From Sporodiniella umbellata (taxonomy: Eukaryota > Mucoromycota > Mucoromycetes > Mucorales > Rhizopodaceae): 61,461 nucleotides of DNA. Within the stretch, counting starts at the first letter, position 1, and every line of letters starts with the position of its first letter. The DNA lies in assembly GCA_025677835.1 (NCBI GenBank), contig JAIXMR010000135.1, positions 1 through 61,461 on the forward strand, in the 5' to 3' direction. Of this stretch, positions 1 to 11,528 are shown one piece after another. The notes under the pieces were generated by a model. The model saw only the letters and a list, made by a program, of their open reading frames with translations, was not told the DNA's origin and did no database searches. Position numbers and translations under genes: made by a program.

Positions 1-1529
1 TAGCTTTTAATAGCTAATCTGAATATGCCGCACATACACCATGCTATTTGATTAGGAAAATACTATCTTTTATTACGATAATTTACTTGCAAAAACACTT
101 GTCGCGTATACCTATATTTCCCCAAAACTTTATTTTCAGAAAGTGCGTCTCTATATAGCGCATCACAAGTATCTTTTCTTGGTATCTTAAAAGACATAAG
201 CTGTCACCATGCACGTTCTTATTCTAAATAAGGAAGGCCAAGTTTCTGTCAAGTGTCTTTTTCTTATCATATCCAAAAAAGGTAAACCAAGATTCTCAAA
301 AGCAATCTTAATTTGTCTGACTGTCTCACTGTGTCTCGTATTCATCCCAATTTTGCCAAACATTATTTTCACTAGCCAACCTAGTTTCGTTGAAAATTGA
401 AGTCACGCGTATCGAGTGTTACATTTCGCTTTTTTTATGGATTTGCTTCTTTCCAGTACTTGCGATGAGTCTAGATGATGTAAGGAATGCTTTGACCAAA
501 ATGAATCCTGAATACAATATAATCAAAGTGGATCCTCTTAAAGAAAGGCATATAAGTAGTACTATATTTTGTGTCGTTTTGCAAACACTAACGTACAAAA
601 AAAAAAAAGAACAAAAAACTCAAATAACTATAAAGGAAATGGAGGAGCGTCAAAATAGAAGGCATGCTATCAAAACAGCTTTAGATAAACTATTAGTTAA
701 TGATATCGACCAAAATATGCATAGCAAGAAAAAACTCAAAACATAACCTGAGTAGTAAGATAATAAAAAAAGTCAAAAAAGATTTCTGTTATCTGCGTCT
801 CAAGTTAAAGTGCTACAATAACCGAACTCAATGCAAGGTACGCTATTATGAAAAAGAAGGCGGTTTTTACAAAACCGGTATTGAGGTAGCTGAAGAATCT
901 TTTGTTTAGTAAAACAAACTATTTTGTGAATGAGTAGAAACACTGAGAGCCGTATCGATAGTATATTTTTATTGCTTTTTTGAGGAGACCCTTTACTTCT
1001 TAGAAAATAACAAAGTATGGTTTAATGTAGTTGTTTTACGGAATACCCTCATGAACATTTAAAGGTTTGGGCTAAATAGCGTCTTTATTTTTTATATCCC
1101 CTGTTCTAATGCTATGTTGCCTAATTTGTTTATTTTGGAATCTACTTTAAGAAAAAGTGCTGAGTTACCATTGTCTTTACAATACGAGCTCTCTTAAAAA
1201 AAACTAGCACAAGACTTGTTTTCAAATTACTACACAGTTCTTTTTTTGTTTACTAAACTCTGTGTCTGTATTGACTCAAATACTATGTATAGATATAAGA
1301 GGTGTTTTTTTTTTATAAAGATCACTATTGCTGATCTGTAACTGTAGGAATGTATGTGTATCAATAGGTTGCACTACCAATAAAGTTTGGCAATTTTTTT
1401 TTCAATAAGATACTTAGTGATCACCGATTGGTAGCCAATTAAACAAAAAGGGTTTATTTTGAATTGAAAAAAAAAAAGTTTGTTCAAAAGTTTTAATCTC
1501 TTTTCTTTTATCTTTAATAAAAAAAAAAG
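1..1529. other. Left edge: intergenic or unresolved sequence
   Basis: No gene can be assigned. On the plus strand an open frame at 465-746 (MSLDDVRNAL start) and another at 700-909 ending EVAEESFV are lysine-rich and could be exons of a small hypothetical gene, but I found no convincing splice pair joining them and recognise no domain. On the minus strand 187-372 is a 61-codon frame containing LGLPFLDMIRKRHL and FRIRTCMVTAYVF; it reads like protein but is unassigned. From 910 to 1529 the sequence is AT-rich with homopolymer tracts and nothing recognisable. It includes the promoter of the acetyltransferase gene. Confidence 0.3.
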
Positions 1530-2069
1530 ATGTCAAAATACAGTAATGTCCGTATAATACACGCTGTTACTCCTGAAGACCTTGAAAAATGTTCAGTTGT
1601 GAGACATGCAGTTTTCGTAGAAGAGCAAAAATATACGACAGAAATAGAGAAAGATGGGTAAAAGGAAATTTATTTATTAAAGTTTAGATACTTGACGTAG
1701 GCTATCAATAGATTAGATTCGCTTTGTCAGCATTGGGTGGCTGTGTGTGACCGAACAAACGCAGATGGTACTGCGGATTACGGTGTACCTGTTGGAAATG
1801 TTCGATTAATACCTAAATCCGAAAATACGGCGAAATTGGGACGTCTTGCTGTGTTTTCTCAAGCCAGAGGCCTATATATTGGTCAGAAACTAGTCAAAAC
1901 TTTTATTGAGTATTGTAAAACAAATTCATACAGCACGATCGTATTACATTCACAGTACGATCGCCGAGGATTCTACGAAAAACTAGGATTTGTGACAGAA
2001 AAAGGGGATGACGAAGTGTTTATAGAGTCGACCACTCCTCATATTCGCATGTGGATGAGAAATCTATAG
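1530..2069 (+). CDS. GNAT-family N-acetyltransferase
   Basis: Two exons, 1530-1657 and 1712-2069, joined across a 54-nt GT-AG intron whose acceptor is CAATAG. The predicted protein is about 161 residues, normal for a single-domain GNAT. Near the N-terminus VVRHAVFVEEQ is the typical beta1/alpha1 segment of ElaA/YjcF-like GNATs. GRLAVFSQARG followed by GLYIGQKLVKTF is the acetyl-CoA pyrophosphate-binding motif A, and YDRRGFYEKLGF is the usual C-terminal motif B. Family knowledge says it moves an acetyl group from acetyl-CoA to an amine; the substrate cannot be told. The start chosen is the first ATG of the exon, followed directly by conserved sequence. It converges on CHL1 with only 42 nt between the stops. 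Confidence 0.82.
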
Positions 2070-2111
2070 CACATGGCTTTAAGAATAAAAATAACTATCC
2101 GGATAGGAGCT

Positions 2112-2399
2112 TTATTGATTTTTTTTTTTGTTTCTAAAAAACACGCTAGTTCTTCCCATTGCTTTCCCGAAAACGTCAACATGTTCAATGTGATCTCCTA
2201 TCCATTTTGGTAGTTTTTTCTGTATCCGTTCTGTTGCATATCTCTTATCAAGCAGTATAATGGTAGCGTAGTCCCCTTTATGACGAATAGCTCTACCGAT
2301 TGATTGGTTTACACCTCTCATACAAAGATTTTCGTAATACTCCATTCCTCCATCCGTATGATTCTGTTGTATATCATCTGAGTCTTTCTGGTTTTAAAT

Positions 2400-2430
<31 letters not shown>

Positions 2431-5251
2431 CAGGTTTTCTTACATTGGTAGCACTAGCATGTTTCTTAGCATAGTTCATCTTTTCTTGAAGTTCTACTGA
2501 GCTTCGATTAGCAAAAGGTAAGCCTATCATAATAACCCCTCTGCCTAGCCGGTCAGAAAAGTTGATACCCTCAGACATTTTGCCATTTACTACACACAGA
2601 ATTAATGCACCTTGGTTGTTTTCTTGACTGATTTGCGCTGAATACTCGCGTAAGGTTGATTCAATTTTGGTGCCCTCTTTAGGCTCTTTAAACACCTTTT
2701 TGCGAGCTTCAATCCGTTTCAATATTCCTCTCTCTTTCCATCGACTATACATTTGCTCCAAGTATGTAAAGCTAGGAAAAAAACAAATAACGCCGTCAGG
2801 TATAACATTGCAAAGATTGGCTATGGCAAGGCCAGTTTCGTCAATCTAATAGAGTCAGCTACTGTCAAAAAAAAAAAAAAAAAAAAAAGTAGCTTTACTA
2901 AGGATGTATCTTGTCTATTTTCAAAGTTAAACACAAATGGTTTTCCAGTTGAGCCACATCCCAAAGTTAAGGTTAGTAGATTGGATGGCGGTACTATGTG
3001 CCCATAAGAAAAGTGAGCCAGTCTTTCTTTTGGTGCCGTAGGAAAGAGATGAGAGAAAAAATCAGATACCTAAAGATCAAAAAGTTATATCATATCTTTG
3101 TGATGCTTTTTTATTTTAGAGAAAAAAAAGCAAAGGCACTTACAGGCTCCATAGTGCCACCTGCCAAAATAATACTTTTAGCATCATCAACAACAGGTTT
3201 GAAGGCATCAGCAGGGTTCAAGAGCATATATTTGATAGATACACCAGGGTTTTCAGCATTCCCGAAACTGGTGACTATACGACCATCCTTGTCAGGATTT
3301 GTAAGAGCTAGCAAAAAAGACTCGACCTGAGTAATGGTAGGTATGGATGAAGTGAGAGCATGTGGTAAAGACGGTAGATCAAGGTCAGTAGAGGAGGCGT
3401 TTGAAAGCATACTTTGGCGCTTCTCTTCTTCTTTCTCTTTAGCCTTATCAATAAACCCATTTAGTTTTCGTGCAAGATTGCTTTTTTCCAAGTAGCTTTT
3501 AATTTTGTACATGTTGAGGTGATCGATAGATAGTTTGTGTAAGAATTCGTTAACGTGAGTAATACTATCTTTTTTCTCGGACGAATCGCTAGCTTGCAAG
3601 TGACGAAGTAGTGTTTTGAGTACATTGAGTATCTGCTTGATATATACTACGTTCTTTCCTAGTAGCCTTTCTTTGTACTTTTGGATGTAAAGACTGAGCT
3701 GATTCCAAGTTAACTGAATTTGAACAAGAGAAAGTGACACTGTATGCAGAGAAGTAATTGTCTCAATCAGGTTGTGTGCTTCATCAATTATCACTACACT
3801 ATTCTTCAAAGATATCCCCAAAGCTTCGCGAGTACTAGCATGTAACAGATGCTGATAAGGTAAGACAACAAGCTAATAAAATCTTTAAGTTTTTCAGACC
3901 AGTAGCGCAGTTCCGCTTACTTGAGACGATTTTAACGAATTTCTTGATCCGTAATAAGGGCATGTTGAAAGCCTTTTGCCAACTGACACAAGCTCTTCGA
4001 TATCTCTAACTTTAGCCTTAAAAAAATTTTAAAAAGAATTTCTTAAAAGTTTGACTTCTGTTTAAAGACTTTACGATTGCATGATCCCTAAACTGATCCC
4101 ATTTATGTCTACTATCTACTGGTGGGAGAAAAGAGCAGGGACCCGTTTTTGACCCTTTTTTTTTTTTTTTTGAAAAAAAAAACACTACTTGTTGGCCTCA
4201 AATTGTAATATATAGTAGATTCTATCGCGTTACCTTTTTTTTGCATATCAAGACAAGCTTCATTGATCCGGTGTACACTTTTTAGTTTGTTCACATCTTT
4301 ATTTATACACAGATTTTTTCTTGAACCTAAAGATACCTCAAATATATGGTTTCCGTAGACTGTCTTGTTAATTTCGTGTACAAACTGTGTTAACTGAGAA
4401 TGTGTTCTCGAAGCATAGAAAACCTAACACATTTTTTTTTTCAACAAAGAAAGATTTAAATCTATTTGCAATACCAAAAACGCGTCTACCTTTGTTTCAA
4501 ACAAATCGTCGTCCTCTTCTATATCATCATTGTGATAAGAGATTTTGGTTTTTTTAGTCTCAAATCTAATTGTTCAATAAGTTTTTAAAAGAATACACCT
4601 TTTTTTTCGAGTCTCTCACTTTTGTAACAACTCTCGGACTTCTTTAGAAAGGTGTGAATATGAGCCATTGTTTTGTACATTTTCTTGCTCATTATCGCTA
4701 GAGTAATCGTCAACTAAAAAGTCTTCCTCTGCATCGTCCTTTTTAAATCTTTTTCGGCCGTTTTTGTTTTTTGCAGCTAACTCTATAGCTTCTTCATTTT
4801 TTTCAAGATTTCGCACATGCTCTACTCTTTTTATCAAGTCTCTCTTCCTTTGGTTTTTTTCTTCAACCTTTCGAGTCTCAGAGGAACTTCCTTGAAATGC
4901 TGTGACCCAATCCGGCTCATCGTCTACTATAGATCTAATCAATTTTCGCAGCATTTTTTTTTTTTGGCCATTACCTAAAGATTCTAAAGGTAACTTCTGA
5001 TTTAGCTTTTCATGATCTCGATCTTGAAGCCACTTTAACGATCCGCATATCAAACTGAGCGATTTTCCCTGTTTAACGATTTCAGTTATTTTTCGACAAC
5101 AGTTGAGTTTTGTAGTTATTACTGTTCCAGTAGGGCTTTCGAATATCCCAATTTTGTCTTGATCCAGAGTTGTGTACAATTCTTTCATAAAATCGTTTTG
5201 TATAGTATAAGGCTCAAAGGGAAAGCCGAACGAGTTGGAGTTGTCGCTCAT
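2112..5251 (-). CDS. CHL1: CHL1/DDX11-type Fe-S DNA helicase
   Basis: Ten exons on the minus strand: 5251-5123, 5068-4620, 4565-4490, 4423-4234, 4154-4075, 4016-3921, 3872-3144, 3069-2899, 2845-2444 and 2363-2112. They give 857 residues, close to yeast Chl1 (861). Visible motifs: [10 protein letters not shown]-motif at the N-terminus; Walker A ESPTGTGKS (split by intron 1); ASRTHSQL (Ia); four cysteines ([27 protein letters not shown]) that bind the 4Fe-4S cluster of XPD/FANCJ-type helicases; IDEAHN (DEAH, II); [17 protein letters not shown]; and [12 protein letters not shown] (VI). The family unwinds DNA 5'-3' and acts in sister-chromatid cohesion and replication. An acidic, lysine-rich disordered stretch follows Walker A. 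I start at MSDNSNS because homologues begin a few residues before FPF; an in-frame ATG at 5392 would add 47 unlikely residues. Introns 8 and 9 hold A22/T29 homopolymers. Confidence 0.95.
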
Positions 5252-5407
5252 TTTTGGAAAATTGAGTAAGAAAGAGACTCTGTTGCAAAGATGTGACCTC
5301 TTGATACTATGCGTCCCCTTACTTTTTGAAACTCCGGCTTTGACACCAGGGTTGAAGCCAAATTTTGGATTTTTTAAAAGCTTTGTATTCATTTATTTCT
5401 TACAATC
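5252..5407. promoter_or_regulatory. Shared CHL1/COA3 divergent promoter
   Basis: Only about 156 nt separate the preferred CHL1 start (minus) from the COA3 start (plus), so both upstream control regions must overlap. No clear TATA box or known factor site was recognised. Inferred from the head-to-head gene order. Confidence 0.5.
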
Positions 5408-5720
5408 ATGAACAATCAGCCTACAAGAGAAAAACTTTATTCCGGATCTAAAGGATACGGATTCACGCCTGCTTTACAAAGAACTCGTCAACCTTTTGTC
5501 ATGCGTAACATGTTGACTTTAGCTGGTCTTTTGACATTTACCGGGAGTGTTTGTAAGATTTTTCATAAAAATAATGACAATAGCAAAACGATTCTTAACT
5601 CATAAACCTTGCTACTCTGTTAATAAATATATATATATAACAGATGCCTATTCGCTTTTCGCAGTAAAACAAGATGATTTCAGCGATGTTGAGCTACCTA
5701 ATGCCAGCAGTAAAGACTAA
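5408..5720 (+). CDS. COA3: Cytochrome c oxidase assembly factor 3
   Basis: Two exons, 5408-5552 and 5644-5720, spliced across a 91-nt intron, give a 73-residue protein, similar in size to yeast Coa3 (85). The N-terminal half has the family pattern GYGFTPALQRTRQPFVMRN, then one hydrophobic segment MLTLAGLLTFTGSV, continuing after the splice as YAYSLFAVKQDDFSDVE, the usual Coa3 tail. Family knowledge: an inner-membrane protein that binds newly made Cox1 with Cox14 to stabilise it and regulate its synthesis. Unspliced, the frame would run to 65 codons with an unrelated tail; the spliced tail matches the family. AATAAA-like sequence follows the stop. Confidence 0.88.
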
Positions 5721-6117
5721 AAGTTATTCCCCTCGGTCTTGTACATAATAAACTTTTTTACACCTCGTTTTTTACTCGAACACTTATCGTTTTTTGTTTA
5801 TTTGTCTGTTTTTTTCTTTAAATGCAACCTTGTACTGGTTTTTCTTTGGGGCGAAACTGTTTGAGCAAGGTCAACTACATGAGAAGCATTGCTGAAACGC
5901 AAGAGAAAGTATACTAAAATTAAAAAACCATGGACAATTACTATTGTCGAAAAGTTATTCCAACAAAGACTGCTGAAAAGCACAGGTTCTTGTTAAAGCG
6001 TAGTCGAATTCTTCGTAGAAGACAGTTGGAAGTAGAAGCATAACAAAAAGTTTTTTTTGTTACACCAATTGCTAATTTGAAGATCCTCCCCTGCTGTTGT
6101 AACAAGCTTTTTTAACC
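5721..6117. other. COA3-ProRS spacer with a possible micro-ORF
   Basis: Mostly AT-rich. A short plus-strand frame at 5930-6043 would encode 36 residues, very basic at its end (LLKRSRILRRRQ), and another frame at 5821-5916 would encode 31 residues. They could be pieces of a small mitochondrial ribosomal-type protein, but I could not assign a family or a splice structure. The rest holds the COA3 3' region and ProRS promoter. Confidence 0.25.
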
Positions 6118-8068
6118 ATGTTGAGAAAAGTTACTTTAAGGGCCTGGTCTAATCGACATCAAATAGCGCGGCATTTGACATATGATGTATAAGCGCAAAC
6201 TTTAAACCGCTTTTCCTTTCAACTGATCCATTATTCTTTTAGGGACGCAATAAACTGTCAAACCATTTCATTCCTTCCACTAAAGACAGTGCCTCCACTA
6301 CTGTTTTATCTAGCCACAATTTGCTATTGAGATCAGGCGCAATTAGACAAAGTGGTGCAGGAATCTATTCTCTGTTGCCTCTAGGGTTGCGAATCGTTGA
6401 AAAAATCGAGCGTATAGTTGACGAAGAAATGCAATCGATTGGCAGTCAAAAGCTTTCTTTGCCCATTTTACTGAATCCTGACGATTGGAAAAAAACAGGT
6501 AGATGGGACGGTGCGGCAGGAGAGGTAGTACTTTTTTTTTTTTTATTATTATAAGCTTTATTTGACCAAAGTTACTATTCTTAGTTTTTCCGCGTGAAAG
6601 ATAGAAAAGAAAGCGATTTGTTACTTGCACCTACACACGAAGAAGAGATAACACATTTAGTTGCTAACGAGCTAAGTTCACCAAAGCAGCTACCTATCCG
6701 TTTATATCAAATTGGCCGGAAATACCGCGATGAACTACGTCCACGTGCTGGTCTGTTGAGAGGTCGAGAGTTTATTATGAAGGATTTGTATTCTTTTGAC
6801 CAGACGAAAGAAGATGCCTTCCAGACTTACGAGGATGTCACCAAAGCATATAGAAATATTTTTGGAAGACTAGGAGTGCCGTTTTTGATCGTACAGTGTA
6901 TTAAAAAAATTATCAAAGTGAAATAAGGAACTAACAGATAAAACCTTTTTATCCCTTCCAGGCAGAGGCAGACAGTGGAAATATTGGTGGATCTAAATCT
7001 CATGAATACCACTTGGTTTCAACTGTGGGAGAAGATACATTGCTTACCTGCGATGGATGTGGATACACGGCTAATGAGGAACTTGCCGTTGGAAAGCTTT
7101 CTTCTACAAGCAATTCTAAGCAGTTCATCGACCTGAACACTCTAACGTCAACTTTCAAAAACAAATTGGGTATTAAACAAACGTTGTTTGATACAAAGTT
7201 TGTCTCTTTCCAAGAAACAAGTAGCTCAAAAACGCAACTCCGTGGATACGCAGCTGTATTGACACCTTCTGGACGACCTGCAAACCTTTTGAAAGTGCAA
7301 GCAAGATTAGGCAAGTACTTGAAAAGTACACAACAGCTAGATGAATTGGCAGTGTTAGAAATGAAAGAAGTAGAAACGCAAAATGCGTCTTTTGAGACTC
7401 CAAACTCTAGTTTGCACGTATTTTTAGATGATAGCATTTCTCTTTCTGAGCCTAGTGCCCCTTCCTCACTTACAATCCACCCATCCGACCACTTTAGAAT
7501 TGCCAGAGAAGGAGATAATTGTGCTTCATGCAATTACTCTCTTACTAGTATTAGAGCGATTGAATGTGGCCACACTTTTTATTTAGGAACCAAGTATTCA
7601 AGTATTTTAAATTGTGGATATCGCAAATCAGACGGACAGAGAGTATTTGCAGAAATGGGCTGCTATGGTATTGGTATCACAAGATTGCTAGCTGCTATAG
7701 CAGACGCAAAACAAGATGAGAGAGGGATTGTCTGGCCTAAAAATTTGGCTCCTTACAGTGCTTGTATTGTTCCTACAGATGACCGTAACGATGAATTCAA
7801 GAAAATTTCTGACCAACTGTACGACCAGCTGAATAAACTTTTCAAAAACAACGTTGTAATAGACAATCGTCGATCAGGATTTGGAGCCAAAATGAAGGAT
7901 GCTGAGTTGGTGGGATACCCATATGTCTTTGTAGTTGGTCAAAAATCGTTAACCGAGGAAAAAATCATTGAACTTCATGAGCGAATTCAAGGAAAAGAAA
8001 GTGCGAAAACAAAGGTTTCATTGGATGCTTTAGAGAGTTTTTTTTCAAGAGATGTAGTTCTCAGTTAA
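6118..8068 (+). CDS. AIM10: Mitochondrial (bacterial-type) prolyl-tRNA synthetase
   Basis: Four exons, 6118-6186, 6243-6524, 6585-6890 and 6962-8068, give 587 residues. The first exon (MLRKVTLRAWSNRH) is a basic, arginine-rich leader suited to mitochondrial import. Class II signatures: SGAIRQSGAGIYSLLPLG near motif 1; LLAPTHEEE; motif 2 as YRDELRPRAGLLRGREF followed by MKDLYSFD; EADSGNIGGSKSHE; and motif 3 GCYGIGITRLLAA. A C-terminal anticodon-binding domain follows (SACIVPTDDRNDEF onward). The enzyme charges mitochondrial tRNA-Pro. The stretch between motifs 2 and 3 keeps a shortened, divergent version of the bacterial insertion domain. Orthologues are PARS2 in animals and AIM10 in yeast. 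Exon 1 is joined on splice signals and the leader character; exons 2-4 are certain. Confidence 0.93.
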
Positions 8069-8200
8069 CTGTAAATAAAGAACTTTTCTTTTTCTCTCAT
8101 TTATTCTACAACACGATATTTACGTCTATTTCTATAATACATACTTCTATAGGCTATTTGATTAGCATAGACCAAGTTTCTCTGCTTGGTTGAATAATAT

Positions 8201-8608
8201 CTATTCTTGTCCTAAACAGCACAACGTGCTGTTCATGATTGATAGAACTATCGAAAAAAAAAAAGCCACAAATGGCAACAATAATACTCTTATAAACCAC
8301 ATTTTAAATATATATAGTACTATCGCACATAATAGTTGTATTTTTTTATTTGGGCTGTGTATTTGATTCAGGTATTTATTTTCTGTACACGCTGAAATGA
8401 ACAGATTCTGGTTTTTCTTTTCTTTCAATTGTACATTTATGTCTGTTTGTCCTGTTTGGAAGCTGCCACCCCTTCCTTGTATGTCCTCGAGTAAGCTATT
8501 GGATTGTAATTTACTACTCATATAATTGTAAAGATGGGGACACACATACTCTTCAAAGTCAAAGCCCGGAAAAGTGTATCGGCATTTACTCTCAAAACTC
8601 CTTACCAC
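8201..8608 (-). CDS. Hypothetical ORF, doubtful
   Basis: A 135-codon open frame on the minus strand between ProRS and the Mei2-like gene. The first half (MVRSFESKCRYTFPGFDFEE, then GGSFQTGQTDINVQLKEKKN) has protein-like composition. The last third is hydrophobic and rich in L, I and F (IVLYIFKMWFIRVLLLPFVA), which AT-rich DNA also gives by chance. No domain recognised. It could instead cover upstream exons of the Mei2-like gene on the other strand. Confidence 0.22.
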   Translation of the reverse strand: MVRSFESKCRYTFPGFDFEEYVCPHLYNYMSSKLQSNSLLEDIQGRGGSFQTGQTDINVQLKEKKNQNLFISACTENKYLNQIHSPNKKIQLLCAIVLYIFKMWFIRVLLLPFVAFFFSIVLSIMNSTLCCLGQE

Positions 8609-8690
8609 TAGGGCAAAATTTTACACACAATCTAAATGTGATTATTGATATTTTCTGAATAATGAAGTCTATCTAATAAATAAGCAATAG

Positions 8691-10185
8691 ATGCAAGGAG
8701 AAGTAAAAATGATTTATCCTTATATTTCAAGTGGCATTACGGTTGCCTCTTTCTTTAAATTGAAGGATGCAAAGAAATCTTTGGAAAACCTGAAGTCTAT
8801 CTACCCCCTTTATAAATTTTTTTACATCAATCCACATTTTATTCAAGATACTGAAGAAAAATACGTTACCATTGTTGTGAAGAACTCAAAAGACGGCCAA
8901 TTGGCTAAGTTTGATGTTAGCAAACCTAAACAACGATATTGAAAAACATATTCTAAAAAAAAAAGTAGAGCCATTTATCGCAATTTATGCCTACCTATGA
9001 TCTGTATGAGACACATTTAAGTGAGCATTACGAAGTTGTCAAAATCAAAGCCTGCAGTCAAAACAACTTCAAAAAAGAACACATAAGTCTAGGAAATGTA
9101 ATAAGTGAAATATGGACTAGACATTACAAATAAAGCAAAAAAATTGATTTTGTAGGAAGAAATTACCAACACGTTTAAAAGCAATGTGAAAAGCTACAGT
9201 ACTATTTTATCTTTTGTCAAAAATAGTCAAGAATTGCCTTTTTGGCCAAGCGGCTCTCAAGAATCTGTTATTTTTAGGGAAAAAAGCAGCGGAAGTAACC
9301 TTAAAAATACTAGGAATAGCTTTAGCTTGTTTTTTAACCAGTCTTTCTGTGGAGCGGACTACAATGACAAAAAAAAAATTGAAAATAAACCGCTACACGG
9401 TACAGGGAGTTTTTTACGTTTAGAAAGCGGTTTGCATCTTTACAAAAATAAAGAAAAGAGTGATACTGTACAGGGCAGTCATTTTGATGTAAAGAAAGAA
9501 GAAAAAGAAATTTCTTTAGACTTAGGAGGCATAAAATCAGGTACCTTAATAGAGCTCATAATTTTTGGATTACATAACTAATAGTTCTGTTACGAAACAT
9601 TAACTTATTCATAGGAAATGAAAAAAGAACAACATTCATGATCAGAAATATTCCCAACAAGTATACACAGGTAAATTTTTAACAGTAATGTGAACTGAAA
9701 AAATAAAGAACGTTGAAATGTAAACAGGCTATGCTTAAACACACGATTGATACCACTCATAAAAATACATACGATTTTTTGTATTTAAGAATGGATTTTA
9801 AAAACCATTGCAATGTTGGATATGCTTTTATAAATTTTATTGACAACAAGTATTATGAGCAGCTTGAACTTATTTTTCCATTTTAACTTTGTTTTGTAGG
9901 TCAGTCGTCACTTTCGCAGAGAAAAGAATAGGCAAAAAATGGTAGGTTTACTGTCGGAACCAAATAAAAACAAACCTTTTTCTCGTCTTTAGGAGCTTAT
10001 TTAACTCTGATAAGAGATTTTCTCTTTCTTTTGCTAAAATTCAAGGGAAAAAAGCACTAGTTCAAAGATTCAAAAATTCTGATGTAATGCTAGAAGAAGA
10101 GTCATATAGGCCTATGCTTTTTTACTCAAGAGGCGACCGCCAAGGCCAGGAGCAGCCATTTCCTTTATCCGAGTTTGGACATTGA
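8691..10185 (+). CDS. Mei2-like RNA-binding protein
   Basis: Seven exons proposed: 8691-8915, 8969-9097, 9156-9540, 9615-9670, 9728-9849, 9900-9941 and 9993-10185, for 383 residues. The last four exons join into a textbook Mei2 C-terminal RRM: RTTFMIRNIPNKYTQ, then YDFLYLRMDFKNHCNVGYAF, then INFIDN, then KKWSLFNSDK, AKIQGKKALVQRFKNSDVM and YRPMLF. Mei2 proteins bind RNA; in fission yeast Mei2 switches on meiosis. Exon 1 carries a piece like the end of an N-terminal RRM (SSGITVASFFKLKDAKKS), so an exon may lie upstream of 8691, where an acceptor (CAATAG) abuts the ATG. The middle is serine/lysine-rich and unstructured. The protein is much shorter than S. pombe Mei2 (about 750). The C-terminal exons are certain; exon 1 start and the GTTAGC donor at 8916 are tentative. 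Confidence 0.83.
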
Positions 10186-10918
10186 AATAAGAAACAGAAC
10201 AGCGAAATTGAGTTGTAGGCAAAAGATGTTACTTCTATATATCAAATGGTAACGGTCTGGAACTAAAAGTAGCTTTGGTAGATCTTTTTGTCGTTTAAAA
10301 TTATAGCCACTAAAAACCTATATGTCTGACTGATGTGGCAGCGTTGGCTTATTTCAATAAACTCATACTGAATTCCAGTTTTTTGAACAATTTTTCTAAG
10401 CATCTTTCGAAACATAGAGATAGGTGTCTTAAATACTCGTTATAGAAATTGTCTTCAGTTTTTGATTATCTGCTCTATTGTTCAGCTTAGTAGCGCACCT
10501 TTCTTATTTTCAGTTTTTTATAATAGTAAACAGTATTTTCTGTAGTAAAATCGGCTTCATATGAATTTTTTTAGAGTTGCTGCATTGTAGCAACAAACAG
10601 TAAAGAACTACTCCAAGCGCTTTATCCCAATCAAAATGCTTGCAAGAGTGGCTGTTGGCTTCTAGTTAATGCTGCCTCTTCGGAATTTAAATGTTAATCG
10701 ACGTCACTTCAAGCCTTGAAAAATGATAAAACAAAAAAAAAAGCTTGTTTTTTCGATTGTTCACTGAACGACTTTGTAAGTTACTTTTAAACAACTGAAT
10801 TAGATTTGCACAAAGCAGCAAATGGCATTGAAAAAAAAAACTAATTAACATAATTTCTCTGTTTTCGACCTTATTTACAACCAATTGATTTTTTGCAACA
10901 CATCACAGTACATTAATA
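10186..10918. other. Intergenic, nothing recognised
   Basis: AT-rich spacer between the Mei2-like stop and NUXM start, both genes on the plus strand. No open frame with family similarity, RNA gene or repeat was seen. The last part should hold the NUXM promoter. Confidence 0.5.
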
Positions 10919-11528
10919 ATGCCCGTCAAGGAGTTTAATCAACAATATCCTGTCATTGATACAGATCCCCACTTTGCCCGTGTAGTTCGCTACTTTAGAT
11001 CCACCGATTATGCTACCTGGGCTGCCGGTACTGCCGCTGCTCCCGCCTTTTTGTTAGCAATGGAAAAAATGAACCCTGTTGGAAATGCTCGTACCTTGCG
11101 CTTCCCTCTTCAAATTGCCACCTTCATCGGAGCCTTCGGTGGTTTCTTGTACGCTTATCAAAACAGCAGCAGTAAGCAAAAAAAAAAAAAAAAAAAAGTA
11201 TAGAGCCAAGATGGTAACCGATTATCTTAGTGCGTTTCTGGGGCTGGACAGAAAACGCAGCTGAAGTTGCTAAAGATAAAGCTGAATTAAGTCAACTTGC
11301 TAAAGAGGGAAAGCCTTTGTATGGTGAAAGCTATATGCCTGACCACATTTTGGATGCATCTGCCAGAAATTCTAGATTCTCACAACTTAAGTTTGGTAAA
11401 GCGTTTTTTAAATTGGATGATTCTGTGTATACTAAGCTGAACTCATTATAGGTGCTATTCCATGGTTTAACTTTGCTAACCATAACAACCATGGTGTTGA
11501 TACCTCAAAGTACACAGAATCTTCTTGA
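10919..11528 (+). CDS. NUXM: Complex I accessory subunit, 21-kDa type
   Basis: Three exons, 10919-11171, 11231-11395 and 11452-11528, give 164 residues. The start MPVKEFNQQYPVIDTDPHFARVVRYFRSTDY is the conserved head of the fungal NADH-ubiquinone oxidoreductase 21-kDa subunit, followed by two hydrophobic stretches (AAGTAAAPAFLLAM; FPLQIATFIGAFGGFLYAY). The end, PWFNFANHNNHGVDTSKYTES, is the family's usual C-terminus and only appears after splicing the third exon. It is an accessory membrane-arm subunit of mitochondrial complex I. The first intron begins GTAAGC and runs straight into a 20-base A tract (11178-11197). Without splicing the exon 1 frame would read into a polylysine tail. The presence of NUXM means this fungus keeps respiratory complex I. 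Confidence 0.9.

Noticed and set aside
2364..2443. Polylysine stretch in an open frame of CHL1 (also at 32308-32398 and 38159-38246)
   Set aside because: These are translations of intronic homopolymers. Splicing at consensus sites removes them and restores family sequence on both sides.
5252..5392. N-terminal 47-residue extension of CHL1 (start at 5392)
   Set aside because: Homologues start just before the FPF motif, and the extension would leave almost no promoter with COA3.
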